From Tillus elongatus (Eukaryota > Arthropoda > Insecta > Coleoptera > Cleridae), in the NCBI GenBank assembly GCA_964006375.1, contig OZ023264.1, forward strand, positions 18,479,242 through 18,543,241: a stretch of 64,000 nucleotides of DNA, in the 5' to 3' direction. The notes below the pieces were generated by a model. The model had not been told where the DNA came from. It did not search any database and saw only the letters and a list, made by a program, of their open reading frames with translations. Below are positions 48,307-60,819 of this stretch, piece by piece. Numbering within the stretch: position 1 is the stretch's first letter; the number at the start of each line of letters is the position of its first letter. Position numbers and translations under genes: made by a program.

Positions 48307-51300
48307 AAAAACTCCGCCATCGCCGGTCCCAAGCCCGGATGAGAAAGGAGGAGGGGGTGGAGTAACAACCACGTTAAAAAACCAGGGTCCGTCTGGCCCG
48401 GACGGTAGCACCTGTAAGGGCCCCTGGCTATGGTCACAGGTCTGTCTGACCGGTGAGTGTACTGTTTCTAGCAGTATGCTCACCGCTACTCGTTACGACG
48501 TAGACGGTACAGCCAGCGACGACAGCTGTCCGTTGTGCTATTTACCCTCTTTTTCCTCAACCATATTACCTTACGACTTTCTTCATCCCTACCTGGGCCA
48601 GCAGGGTTAATTGGTGGCACACCCATGGAAATGGAGCAAAACCAAAACCTCGGAAAAATGCCGCTGCCTTGGGTTCGCCAGGGAATGTCTGGAGCCGGCG
48701 CTGGACATGACAGCATGCGAGACGCCGGTAGCGGGGTGCTGATGAGGCCGGCCCGTCCTGCAAGAAATTATAGCCCAAAATCAACAGCAGGGGAGCCTAG
48801 TAAGACCAAGAGCTCCACCCACTGAGGATGCTGCGCAGAAAAATCAGCCAGCGCATGAAATGGACTATGGATATAAATGAAACAATTACTACAGAGTAAC
48901 ACAACTCGGACAACGCACGACCGCATATAGGCTACAACTTCACACCCAATTTCTCAGAATGTACCCACACATACAGGTGACTCAACAGAGAGTAGCGGAT
49001 CAGTATCGTGTCATACTTAGGAATAGCCTTATTCCACAAACGAGACTGAATACCATCAGGCAGGAAGTTGATGGAATTATTAACATAGCGGTTACGGAAA
49101 ATAACGAGATCCTGTTTGATGGTAGTAACCTGCAACCTGTACATACTGAGCAAGAAGAACACATCGAGGGTACGCAAGAAAATGAGGAACTCATCAACAA
49201 ATTGTCCACAGGAATGAGCCGTGCAGTTGACGAGTATGAAGGAACAAATCCTCTTACTAGACCACCATTACCTGGGCTAAGATCATATAGAAAGCTGGCA
49301 ATTGTATTGGAACTTTTGAACAGAATAATTTTGCCATCGCACCTTCTAGAGATCAACACATTGGAGCACATGCATACACTGATTTACTGTGCAGCAACTG
49401 GAGCAATTAAAACTTTAGGCATTAAGATTTATGATCGACGGTCCAATCACAGAGACCTGCGTCAAAGAGTGCCCCCGTGGGAAAAAAGGTTGATAGGTAG
49501 TTTGGAAACACGTCGAAAAGAAATTGGACAACTGACGCAATACATTGGAGGAGTACAGACAAGAAAATTGCAAAAACGAGTAGAGGAAATAATAGGCCGA
49601 GGTTGACAACACTCGGCCCAAGACCCAGTCAACCACACCGCACAAGAATGTTTGGGCACTGTTTAAGGAGCGGAGGTTATTTGAGGAATAAACTTGCCGA
49701 ACTAGGCGAATGTAGACATAGTAACGGTGTAATAAATTCACTAAACTCAACAATGCTTACGAACTAGCGTAACTGAATGAATTTTAAACCCGAACTCTTT
49801 ACATGGTGAATCTTAATTGAACAGTCTCGTAATGTTTGTACATAATTAAAATCACAAGTGTCGCGTCTTTACATCTTAACAATCTAATTGACAGTATGTT
49901 AATGTTTACCAACAAATACTACTTATAGTTTTTTAATCAGTTTACATCCTTCCTAAATTGCCGACTTCAGCAGTCATGCATTCCTTGTACGCTGCAATTT
50001 CGCCTTGTTTACTATTTACATAACAATGTAATCGTTTCAATGCCAATGTTATCGATACAGTTTTGACCTACAATTATATGCACTATTTACATTACTTGGT
50101 GTAGAGAATTTTCCTATAACTAACTTTACTTATTATTTTAATGTTCTTAACAATTATATTTCCACGCCTATTACAGCCCTTCTGCAAACCTTATTGTTCT
50201 CATCAGGCACCTTAAAACATAAGCTTTCTGAATATGCAGAACGGTTGAGGAGATAAAGCGTGCAACAATAGGAAGTCCGACAATACAATGTTTGAACGCT
50301 CTGAAAGGACTTTCTACCGTCAGCTTAATTCAGCTAAGAATAAAGCCACCGATACGTTTCCAAATAAGGAACAAATTAAAGAGTTCTGGCAAAGTCAACT
50401 AGCCACAATAGCCTCCTGCAATACTGGCGCCAGCTGAATTAACGAAGAACACCGAGCCTGTCAGAGTTATGAACAAATTGCCACAGATGAAGTCTCCGAG
50501 GTTATTAAAGAGCTTCATAACTGGAAGGCACCCGGGCCTGATGGCGTTCAAAACTTTTGGCTGAGAAAATTTGGGTGTACACATCATCTATTGGCGGTGT
50601 TAATAAATTATGTTATACTTGACCTAAAGAAGATGCCATTGTTTTTCACACAAGGAGACACGTATCTTCTGCCAAATGACCAACAGTGTTCTGCACACCC
50701 CGGCAGATACCGACCAATAACTTGTCTTCCGACCCTATATAAGTTGACCACGTCCTGTCTTGAGAAACGCATATATGCGCACTGCGAACGAAACAACATA
50801 ATTGCGAGGCAGCAAAAAGGATGTGCCAAAGGATCTATGGGATGCAAAGAACAGCTAATAATTGATTCGGTTGTGTGCAATCAAGCTTAAAATGGACAAA
50901 GAAATATCTTTGCTGCCTACGTGTATTACAAAAAGGCATTTGGTTCAGTTCCACACGAATGGCTTATAAGTGTGCTGAAGATCTATAAGATCAATACTTA
51001 CATCTTGAGGTTCCTTGAACACACGATGTCTGCCTGGAGAACAGATATTCAGTTACGGATACAATGGGTGATAACATCGTAACCAGCACGATACCAATTA
51101 GAAGAGGCATATTTCAAGGCTTCTTGCTAAGCCCATTGTGGTTCTGCCTCGCATTGAATCCACTATCAAACCGCCTGACAGCCGGCGATACAAGATCAGG
51201 TCATCCCAACAAGAAACTACCTGAAGTATATAGTTGGAGATAATTCGGTCCAAGATGAAAGAAGATTTGGAAGTCAGTCATCAGATACTATCCAGCACCT

Positions 51301-52052
51301 CACCGGAGGATGTCAAGCGTTTGCAGCAACAGAGTATAAAGAGAGGCACGACGCAGTTGCGAAAATACTTCATCAAGCACTGGCTCTGAAACTTGGACTT
51401 TTAAAGTTTAGTAAAGTGTCCTACTATAGATACAGTCCTGAGCCTGTTCTATAGAACCCACGGTACAGGTTGTACTGGGATCGGACCGCGCTGACAAATC
51501 AACGAGTTGCGCACAGCAGGCCAGATATAATAATAGTGGATAAGTCCAGCAACCAATTGACGCTGATTGATGTGGCCATTCCGAACACTACTAATATAGA
51601 GATAAAAGTACGAGAAGATCGTTAAGAACAGAGACCTCGAGATACAAGTAAAGAGACAGTGGAGGGCAGATAGTGTCCCAGTGATTCCAATAGTAATGTC
51701 ATCAACTGGTGCGGTTCCTAAGAATCTTCGAGAGAACATTAAGAGATTGGGTCTTGAAGAGCATCTTTATAAGACTATGCAGATGGCGGTAATACTTGCA
51801 ACTGCACACACCGTGCGGAGATTCCTGGGAAATGGATGTGTCACGTTGTCGTTCAGGGCCCGATAACTTGGACAGGGCTCCATCTGAGCTCAGTCCCTTT
51901 GGTATCTGAGATACCTGGGATGAGTGACTGGTTCTCCTTTGAAGGAGTGTGAAAGGCCTTCAGGCTAACACTAAAGGAATAATTAGCAAAATAGTGTTTC
52001 ATTATCTGCGTTAAGCTACGAACTTTTCAATTCACCTTCGTAAAAGAAAAGA
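48307..52052 (+). mobile_element. R4/Dong-like non-LTR retrotransposon, decayed
   Basis: It starts directly after (TAA)n. A 215-residue open frame (48959-49606) with LEHMHTLIYCAATGAIKTLG and VPPWEKRLIGSLETRRKEIG is the region before the reverse transcriptase in R4-type elements. The reverse transcriptase follows: LHNWKAPGPDGVQNFWLRKF (50510), YRPITCLPTLYKLTTSCLEK (50710), AAYVYYKKAFGSVPHEWL (50920). The catalytic box is not readable. Near the end, SRPDIIIVDKSSNQLTLIDV (51510) is the restriction-enzyme-like endonuclease pattern (RPD...ID) of R2/R4-group elements. Stops are frequent. The 3' end GAACTTTTCAATTCACC at about 52020-52052 also occurs just before the (TAA)n tract. Confidence 0.75.
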
Positions 52053-52739
52053 GATGACTATGCTACTTCAGCTGCCATAGCTATTATAAGAATAAAAATC
52101 TATTTTTTGATGAAAATTATTATTTTCACTGATTTGCTTCAACTTTCCTCGTACAAAAACAAACCTATTTTTTTGAATACAACAAAACATTTACATTTGC
52201 TGAGATTTATCTCGTGTATTCGGCTATTGGATCATATATTTTTAACTTCCAACTGATCATCGGCTAAATTTGAACTCTATTTGTTTCAGTGTATTACATA
52301 ACGGCCTGTCCGGATGATTAGTTCTGAAAAATTGCATGTTTTCGAACATCACGAATAACTCAATAATAATATTTCTCTCTCGGCGCTTTATCTAAATTGC
52401 AATTAAATGTGTTACAAATCGCTTGCTGTTATGGGTCATTATTTTTCGACCAATTGATTGTTCAGGTCGTATGTCAAGATCAAGTATCAGAATAATTATA
52501 ATAATAATAATATGGGGCTCGATTATATTATTTACATTTATGCGGTCTTGCATTTGTACTTTGTTCGATATCTATTATGAGGACGTTTGTAAATAATGCA
52601 TCACTCTAATCAGAGATTCATTACATTTATTGATTATTAGGTGTTTTATTAAACAATTTACACCATGGTCACTATGTAATTTTGATGCCATATTATAATG
52701 TGCAATCCCTCGCCATGGGATACAGGAATGTATAGATTT
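52053..52739. other. No gene seen
   Basis: AT-rich, with a short (ATA)n run at 52493-52512. Nothing recognised. Confidence 0.5.
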
Positions 52740-53330
52740 TATATTACCAAGAAATGGGTCACGTTATTTTCTTGTAAGAACCCTGTAGTAACCCCTGCTG
52801 TCTGAGGACGTGCGTTGTCTTGTTGGAAAACGGGTTGAATTAACCCTCGTAGGCATGGCAGTGCAACAGGCTGCAGTACGTTTCGAATGTAATAATTTGC
52901 ATTCAAATTTCTGTCAGTGAAAACTAGAGGTGACCTGCTACCCTATGTTATCGCATCCCATACCATCACCCCCCCGTGCAACGGCCGTATATCGTTCCAC
53001 AGCAAAGTCTATATTTCTGCGTTGTCCACGTAATCGTCTTACTGTTCTGCGACTATCGTGGACCCAAAGACACAATTGGGACCCATTCAGAGAACCCAAC
53101 ACGATTCCATTCACCACACAATTTGATTTGCCGTTACACCACTCAAGCCGCGCAGCACGATGTCTACGTGTCAGTTGGAGACTTAAAAATGGTCTATACG
53201 AACCAAACCCAAAAGCGCGTATTGCGATATATCATAACGATAGAGGCTTTCTATTAAACTCCCAAGCAATTCCAATCGACCTTGTTGTGGAAATTCTGCC
53301 TTGTAAAGCCGCAATCATCAAATGACGATC
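52740..53330 (-). pseudogene. Tc1-like transposase fragment
   Basis: On the minus strand: LTRRHRAARLEWCNGK (about 53175), LCLWVHDSRRTVRRLRGQRR (53050), MVWDAIT and SRSPLVFTDRNLNANYYI (52910), VLQPVALPCLRGL and VFQQDNARPQTA (52820). FQQDN keeps the second acidic site; the first (FTDES) is lost to frameshifts. The part with the third acidic residue is missing, as the similarity stops near 52750. Confidence 0.75.
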
Positions 53331-53569
53331 TTTCCGTGCTGAAGTTGCTTATGTCGGTGGTTATGGATTCATTTCTTCAGACCATCTGGACCAACACTGT
53401 AGACACACTGCGTCCTATGTGGTCAGAAATTTATCCGATAGAAAACCAGCTATACAGTGAGGACCTAAAGTAACCACCACCCAACACCCCACACACCCCC
53501 CCCCCCACCCCCCCGGCCGGTATATTATGATGAAATTTGAAACGATGATATACGAGAAAGGTCTGCCTT
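53331..53569. other. Short non-coding segment with a C-rich tract
   Basis: CCACCCAACACCCC and runs of C at 53476-53515. Low complexity. Confidence 0.6.
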
Positions 53570-54290
53570 TTTTTTTACATATCAATGACAGCTGTAAATG
53601 TCAAGGTGACAGCTGCGCGCGCATTCGGAATATTTTTTAAAATGGAAACGTGGGTCGAGTGATACCTCATTTTGAAGGTTTTTTTATGCTCAGAATAATC
53701 TCCAGTTTTGAAAACATTTGGTTCAGTATTTTCCAAATGAGAATCCATAATATCGGTTTCAAACAATTGAAATAAAATCTAAAGGCACAAACTTTTGGAG
53801 TGGTTATTTCAACAGATGTTGAAAGTGACCACCATGGACCTCCTGACCAATAAATATTCTACGGGTAAATTCTTCTCTGACATTATGAAGCATCTGTGGC
53901 GTTATTCTTGAACAAACATCTGTAATTCGTTGCCTAAGTTCATTTAATGAGCCGGGAGCCGTTTTACAATCCTGATTTAACGTACACCCAAAGAAAAAAA
54001 ATTATAGGCGTGAGGTCTGTGGATCGAGCTGGCCATTCCGTAGGACCTCGACGACCAATCCACCTATTTTCATAATCCTCATCCAGGTAATTTCTGACTT
54101 GTCTAAAATAGTGTGGTGGGGCTCCGTCTTGTTGAAATATAACCTCTTGAAACTCATGTGGGTTTTGGGCAACAACATCATCAATATGTGGAGTAACTGT
54201 ATTTTTATATTAAACATGGGTATTCATAACGTAGAAACCGATATTATTGATTCTTATTTGGAAAATAATGAACCAAATGTTTTCAAACAT
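53570..54290 (-). mobile_element. Internally deleted Tc1/mariner-type element
   Basis: Inverted arms of about 60 bp (53700-53760 and 54222-54288: AAACCGATATTATTGATTCT and its inverse) enclose the C-terminal half of a transposase on the minus strand: FQQDGAPPHYFRQVRNYLDE (54150) and RWIGRRGPTEWPARSTDLTP (54060). It resembles family M (24561-26365) but is distinct. The N-terminal half, with the first catalytic site, is deleted. Confidence 0.65.
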
Positions 54291-55075
54291 GCATTATATT
54301 TCGATGGAAAATGCAATAAGGCGTGCTCGATTAAAAAAAAGAAGAAAAATTGTATCACCAACGTCTTATGGGCCACCATGTGATTGTAAGAATAGTTTTA
54401 TAATATGAAGCTCAGGTATCTTGTATAATCACGGATATATGGAGCTTTACCGCAGAAATGCGTCACCCTGTATAAATGAAAACAGATAAAAACGGAAACT
54501 GGCCTCGGATGTGGGTTCTAGGGGGCCTAGTTCGCGCTCCTTTGAAGAAATCTATTCAAAACTTAAAAGTGGCGGTCTCCTTAAAAGCGAATTTTTTTAC
54601 GGAAATCCGCTTAAAATTATAGACTAATAAACGATAAACTCGTATAACTAAAACTAAAGCTTTAGAGAAATGTAATGCATTTTCTGGAAATATTTTAGTC
54701 AAATGAAGGACAGTGACGGTTGAGACTGAAACTTAAAGGTTTGCAAAACACTCTTCTTGCTATATTTTTTCTAGGTAACGCGTATTCATTTCAGGTTATT
54801 TGCCTATATGTTGCAAAGGAAAATCACAATTGTTTTTTTTAATGTCTAACCTTTTTTTGTCTTTTAATTTACAGATCTATACATAGTTTACTTTTTATGA
54901 TACACACCCGAGTACCAAATTTGGTTGCCATAACCGTTGTTTCCGGAGATATAAACATTTTTCGGATATAAACATTTTCAGAAAGAAAACACAACATTTT
55001 CAGGCAATATCCGGGCCGATTTTCCTGGCTAACAAACTTATCCAAGCCACTTACAAAAGGAAGATTTCCCACCAT
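54291..55075 (+). repeat. Dispersed repeat family Z, unit 5
   Basis: CATGCATTATATTTCGATGG, CGTCTTATGGGCCACC, GGGTTCTAGGGGGCCTAG, GTTTCCGGAGATATAAAC and GATTTTCCTGGCTAACAAAC follow in family order. The word AATGCGTCACCCTGTATAAA at 54458 is the end of a family M element and marks an insertion scar. It has no (TA)n tract. Confidence 0.65.
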
Positions 55076-55207
55076 CCGAAACCCCCATTCCGAGCTTTCA
55101 CATTTTCTTTAAAAACTGTCCAAATTATGGAATAAACCTCAAACATAAAAGCAGTATTTCATACCCTGTATCTCAAACGAGCAACATATTACTAAGGCAT
55201 ACTTGGT

Positions 55208-55935
55208 GGAATCAGGATCTTCAAAAACCGATCCACAAGGGAGAGCAGCGGAGGCCTTTGCAGTCAGCAATTCTTTGGCCAATATGGGTCAGCAACCTTG
55301 GATCTCCTTCTTACTAAAAAACCTGAATCCTATAAGATATCAGTCACCGCGCCCCTTGCATCGCTCAGACCACGGCATGATCACTGCTTCCTTCGCAATG
55401 CAACCCGAGGTCACACAGTNNNNNNNNNNNNNNNNNNNNNNNNNNNNNNNNNNNNNNNNNNNNNNNNNNNNNNNNNNNNNNNNNNNNNNNNNNNNNNNNN
55501 NNNNNNNNNNNNNNNNNNNNNNNNNNNNNNNNNNNNNNNNNNNNNNNNNNNNNNNNNNNNNNNNNNNNNNNNNNNNNNNNNNNNNNNNNNNNNNNNNNNN
55601 NNNNNNNNNNNNNNNNNNNCGGGCACTGCTCAGAGGAGCTTTCCTTCCATAGTTCCTCCACCTGCTGCCTCCAACAGATCTACCAGGGGAACACAGCGAA
55701 TGCACCCATTTACTGTCCAGGTCACCAGCTATAGAAAATCTTGTTATGCCCGCTCTTTTGTCCCGAGGGCTTCCAAGTTGTGGAATTCCTTGCCGGCACA
55801 TGTTTTCCTTCTCCTCCGAACCTCCAAACCTTCAAGTCCAGAATTAACAAGTTGCCCTCTTTCCTTCTGGTCGACACCCACAGTACGATAGTATTTAGGC
55901 TGTAAGCCCTCGTGGTGTGTTGTTGAAATATAAAA
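55208..55935 (+). mobile_element. APE-type non-LTR retrotransposon, family A copy 3 (with assembly gap)
   Basis: The left part codes for the endonuclease end (SSKTDPQGRAAEAFAVSNSL, 55217) and the right part for the element's last 300 bp, ending in the family tail CCCTCGTGGTGTGTTGTTGA. Between them is a gap of 200 N (55420-55619); if the copy were complete some 2 kb should be there, so the gap size is nominal or the copy is internally deleted. Confidence 0.75.
55420..55619. other. Assembly gap (200 N)
   Basis: A run of exactly 200 N. It falls within a repeated element, the usual place for assembly breaks. Confidence 0.99.
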
Positions 55936-56796
55936 ATCGCATTATTTTCAAATCTAGAATCTACAGTTACTCAATGGCCCATTCATTACGACCCAGCCTG
56001 TGTATCTTACTAGAAAATTGTTCCAATAGGTATTTTTTTAATTTAATTAGTTTTCAAGATCCCGTTTACCTTTCTATCCATCCAGCTGCATTGTAGATCA
56101 CATTGCGTTTTATCATCAAGCCGTCGTTGCACCCGAAACTACCAACGCGTTGATATCTATATTTAGGATCACATTAAAATATTACATCTACGATCAACGA
56201 ACTGTGAATTGTGAGGTAAACACTTTTACATTTTTATTACTGGGCTATTAGTAAAATATTTTAATATAGCATCACCAGCGGCCGTTGCTGTTCAGAACTT
56301 TCAATATTTAACATAATCGTGAATTTACCGGAAATTAATCGTCTTAACTGGTATTTATAGGGATCGGACTCTTAGTCCATTTTTCACAGTGTACATCATA
56401 GTACAGTCAAATTAGACGCCTTAACCCGGACATTTGAAATAAAAAGCTGAACATTCGTAAAAACGTTGAAGATCATGTCCTGGTTCGAATCCCAAAAGTT
56501 CAGCAATCACACTATGGGAAAATCCGCCAGCATGGAAAAACCGTTGCCATCTTGGATGTTTCGAGTTCTGAGCTTAGCGACTTCTATCTAAGTGACCAGC
56601 GTGTCCTTCTCAAAAGGATAATTTGATAACGACACAGAGTATTACAAAGGCAGTTATGCAGTTTTAATTACAGGGATTTAATAGCCAACAGTGGGGGTCT
56701 GTCTGTATACCTTCCTAGAGAACGCTGTTCGCAACTGCTTGACAACTAACATATAAGTAGTACTGAGTGGTAGACACGAAGCAACGTGCCGCCACC
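55936..56796. other. No gene seen
   Basis: Unclassified. The stretch TACTGAGTGGTAGAC...GTGCCGCCACC near 56760 resembles the outer end of the palindromic insertion at 28844-29476 (CAGTGGTGGACGTGCCGCCACC), so a copy of that repeat may lie here and have served as a target for the next element. Confidence 0.45.
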
Positions 56797-59558
56797 TTTT
56801 TTTATTTATTTTTTATTTCAACAACACACCACGAGGGCTTACAGCCCAAATACTATCGTACTGTGGGTGTCGACAAGGAGGAAAAAGGCAACTTGTGAAT
56901 TCTCGACTTGAAGGTTTGGAGGTTCAAGGGGGAGAAGGAAAAACACGTTCCGGCAAGGAATTCCACAACTTTGAAGTCCTCGGGTCTGGTGTGTCTGGTG
57001 ACCTGAACAGTAAAAGGGTGCATTCGCTCTGTTCCCCTGGTAGATCTGTTGGGGGCAGCAGGTGGGGGAACTATGGAAGAAAGCTCCTCTGAGCACTGCC
57101 CGTGCAGATATCTATAAAAGAGAGAGAGGTCACCAGCGGCACGTCGGTGGGCAAGGGATGGCAGCCTTTGGGTGAGGGTAGGGTCTTCTGAATTCAGTCC
57201 AGGATAACGAGTGTCGAAGCGGCAGCAGCACCCCAGATGTGGGAGCAGTATTCGAGGTTTGGTCTTATTTGTGAAGTATATAAGGTATAGAGATTAGCTG
57301 GTGAAAAGTAATTGCGAGCCCGGAAGAGAAAACATAATTTCTTAGCAGCCGCTTATGCAATTGATGTGACATGTTGATGCCAATTCAAATTCCTATTCAC
57401 AGAAATGCCAACAAGTGAAAAGGACTCATACTTTGAATTACTTGGTTGTTCATTGTGATGGATCTAGGGCTTGTGTATCTCTTATGAGAAAGAAAGCAAG
57501 ACTGTGATGTGGTGGGGTTAAATTGTACAAGATTTCAACTTCCCCAGTCTAATATTTTTTAGAGATCCACGGAGATAGAACCGTCCATGAGTCTGCGATC
57601 CTCATCTAATTGGGCTAAAGAGACAGGCTTAGAATATTGTATATTTGAGTGGAGGGTGCTGTCGTCCGCGTAACTGTGAACTGTGTTGGATGTGCTAGAG
57701 AGGAGGTCATTGATGTTGAGAAGAAATAAAGTAGGGGCTAAAGCTGAACCTTGAGGAACTCCTGCATTAAGTGGATACAGTTTAGAGAAATGGACATCCA
57801 CGACAACAGAAATGCTCCGGTTGGAGAGGAAATTGGCTGTCTATGTACAGAGTTTTGGTAGTAGGCCATAGGCCGGAAGTTTATTAAGCAGCGCTGCGTG
57901 CCAGACCTGGTCGAATGCTTTGGATATGTCTAGAGCGACAATCTGGGATTCACCGTGTAGTTCCATAGACTTGTTCCCAGAATGGGTGACAAAGGAAAGG
58001 AGGTCGGCAGTTGATCTGCGCTGACGGAATCCATACTGCATATCGTGGATTAGACTGTGTTTTTCAAGAAATTTGAGTAATTCGGTGTTTATATATTTTT
58101 CAATCACTTTAGAGACGACTGAAAGGAGAGAAATAGGCATGTAGTTGTTAGGAAGCGCTTTGGATCCTTTCTTGGGGACGGGTTGTACTCGAGCAGTTTT
58201 CCAGTTACTAGGGAATATGCCTCTATTGTAAGATGTCTGAAACAGACGAGTCAGGACAGAAGCAAGTTCTGGTGCGCATTTTTTGAGAACAATTGCTGGG
58301 ATCTCGTCAAGGCCGGGGGCTTTTCTAGAGAGCATCTTTCGTACCTTTTTAGTTTTAAAAATGATATCTGTCATTTTATGCGCGACATTGAGGACTGTTG
58401 GTGGTTGAACATTTGGAGGTGGGTTGAGAGTATAATTTCCAGCGAACATCGAGGCAAAAAGTTCAGTCTTGCCCAGGGCTGTAGAAACAATTTCATCCCC
58501 TGAGACAAGAGGTGGGAACGTGCTCTTGCAGAAATTATTCCCAATAGATTTAGCAAGAGTCCAGAAGGGTTTGCTGCCGTTGGAGCTTGAGAGGACTTTG
58601 TTTTTGATGTGGTTATTAAACGAGTTTTTTGCCTCTGAAAAAATGAGGACATAGCGGTTTCTTGCGTCGTTAAATGCTTGACGGTTTTCTTGACTGGGAT
58701 TGTGTAGAAGCGTTTTGTGAGCTTTGACCTTTTCCAGTCTGGCCTTGTCACAGGATTTGAAGAACCAGGGCTTTTGAGTGGCTGAAGAGGTTTTCTGTGT
58801 ACGTGGAATAAATAATTTCATGCCAGCTTGGATAATTTCGGTGACGTTTTGTGATGTATCAGAGGGGTCAGGATGAGAGAAGCAGACAAACGTCCATGGA
58901 AATGAGGAAAAGTAATCTCGCATTTCGTCCCAGTTCGCGGAGTTATAGTGCCAAACGATACGTGGGTGTGATGACTGTGTGACCTCGGGTTGCATTGCGC
59001 AGGAAGCAGTGATCATGCCGTGGTCTGAGCAACCTAGGGAGGCAGTGACTGATATCTCATAGCAGTCAGGATTTGTAGTAAGAAGGAGATCCAAGGGATT
59101 TGAGCTGTGTGTTGGGATGCGAGGAAAGTATGTTGCTGAACCATATTGGCTAAAGAATTGCTGACTGCAAAGGCATCCGCTACTCTTCCTTGTGGATCGG
59201 TTTTTGAGGATCCTAGCCATTCCTTATTATGGACATTGAAGTCACCAAGAATAGTGACCTCGGAGGAAGGATATTTAGAAATCAGATGGTCGGTTTTTTC
59301 AGAAAGGTAGTCAAAGAGCTGGACAAAGTTGTTGTCAGAAGGTGACCGGTAAATGCAACAGATGAATTTAGTTGCAGTCCTGAGAGAGAGTTTTATCCAT
59401 AGTATGTTTTTTCTTTCAGCTTCTAAATTGGGGAGTCTGGTGCAAGGTAGATTGCTACCGACGTATGCTCACACGCCTCCATGCAATCTAAAACAAGTAA
59501 GGAGCTCATACCCCGGGAAATTAAGGTGATTAGTGGCTGTTTTGGCACTGATTTAAGT
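56797..59558 (-). mobile_element. APE-type non-LTR retrotransposon, family A copy 4
   Basis: A 459-residue open frame (59220-57841) spans endonuclease end, linker and fingers: SNPLDLLLTTNPDCYEISVT, SGLDEIPAIVL-type segment APGLDEIPAIVLKKCAPELA, NYMPISLLSVVSKVIEKYIN and LDISKAFDQVWHAALLNKLP. The palm follows at 57801-57559 with VPQGSALAPTLFLL and catalytic YADDSTLH. Upstream, GDFNVHNKEWLGSS (about 59240) is the endonuclease's C-terminal signature. It is cut near 59558 before the endonuclease N-terminus. The 3' end lies at a T run (poly(A) in its sense) near 56797-56814. Few disabling changes, so it is probably younger than copy 1. Confidence 0.85.
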
Positions 59559-59559
59559 T

Positions 59560-59770
59560 GGTAAGCCGTACCGCAGAGTTCTAATGAGAGCAAAACCGGT
59601 CTACGGTACTAATTGTGGCGAGAATACATCTAGCCTTATATAAATAGTGGTTCTAGTCTTTATTCACTTGGTTTTTTCATTCCTCTGATGAAGCTAACTT
59701 TGTTAGCAAAACGATCGTCAGGTCTAAAAACTGTATTGTGATGAATTGGGTTATCCAAATTGTACTTATC
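59560..59770 (+). mobile_element. Penelope-type terminal repeat (solo)
   Basis: It shares CTGATGA.GCTAACTTTGTTAG and the following GGGTT.TC...TTATCA with the arms at 21590-22440, and TCTAATGAGAGC.AAACCGG with the palindrome at 28844-29476. No coding sequence is attached. Confidence 0.55.
59671..59734 (+). ncRNA. Hammerhead-like ribozyme motif (best copy)
   Basis: Order on the plus strand: GUUUUU...CCU, CUGAUGA, stem GCUAAC/GUUAGC with UUU loop, AAAAC (GAAAC expected), palindrome GAUC, GUC, then AGG...AAAAAC. CCU pairs with AGG and GUUUUU with AAAAAC, giving a stem I with an internal loop. One core base differs (G to A) and one extra base sits before stem II. Activity is doubtful for this copy. 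Confidence 0.45.
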
Positions 59771-60423
59771 AAATTGGCTATATCTTTTTTTTGCAAATTT
59801 TATAATTTCGAATAAATTCACGCAACAGAGCGAAGCAAACTTTCGTTATGTTTACCAAACATCAAATGACACACAAACAATAACTGGCATTTCAGCTAAT
59901 ATCTTGATCCATCACTATTCACTACCAAAGTTAGAAATTCACATCATGGTTTTTTATCTGTTTACTTAGAAACGGCGATCAGCATATCCATAATTAGCCA
60001 CATACGATTCACATCTCGTACGCAAACAGTTGAATAACAACAAAGATATCAGATAACACCAGTACACTGTAAATGAATGCATATATCGACGTATTTATCC
60101 GCAAACTCATTACTTACTTACTCAAGATGGATTCCTGACATACCGCGAAAGATGCTTATGGCCATGGAAAATTTAATCTGACATCCAATTCTAAGTATTG
60201 TTTAAATGCTGAAAGATTATATCTCTCGCTAAAGTAAAACTATTAACTGTTTGTTATGTAGGACAAAGAATAATAATCAACGATAAATGATATCATTGTT
60301 TTAAAAATGAATTAAATGGTGTCCAATTAAACCGTATTTAAAAAACGATCCGTAGTGCTTCCGTGTCATTAATTTGTATCGCAAAAAGTTTTTATTATTG
60401 GGACATTGTTTTTATGTTGCTAA
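59771..60423. other. No gene seen
   Basis: AT-rich; nothing recognised before the terminal repeat at 60424. Confidence 0.5.
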
Positions 60424-60819
60424 TACATATCGTCGGCTTGGTGCAAAACTATCCTAAGTCCATTTAGAAAGAATTTGAGTAAATAGCAATTAAAGATTTC
60501 TGGCCCTTGTAACTACATTGTTTTTTAAGCTGAATTTTGACAATTTTAGGAGTTATTTGTACTTAAGCATACTTAAGAGATACAATATGTTTAATTTCAA
60601 TATGCATTCAAATTCTTGTGGTAGGATGTAAAAAAATAATTACTACTGGACATAGCCTTATTTATTTTTAAATGTTTGTTGGTTATAAGGCAGATTTTAA
60701 GTTTTGTAATATTTTTTTATTTATTTAAATATAGCAAGTTAACATAAGTTTAAACTACATAATGATAATGTTCAAAAAACTTTTGGCTTGGTAATGGTAG
60801 ACTTATTCATGTGGCAAAT

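Noticed and set aside
48307..48360. HDV-like ribozyme at the R4-like 5' end
   Set aside because: CCGGTCCCAAGCCCGG is suggestive, but I could not build the double pseudoknot by eye.
48147..48437. Reading frame with long Asn and Tyr runs
   Set aside because: Translation of the (TAA)n/(ATT)n microsatellite.
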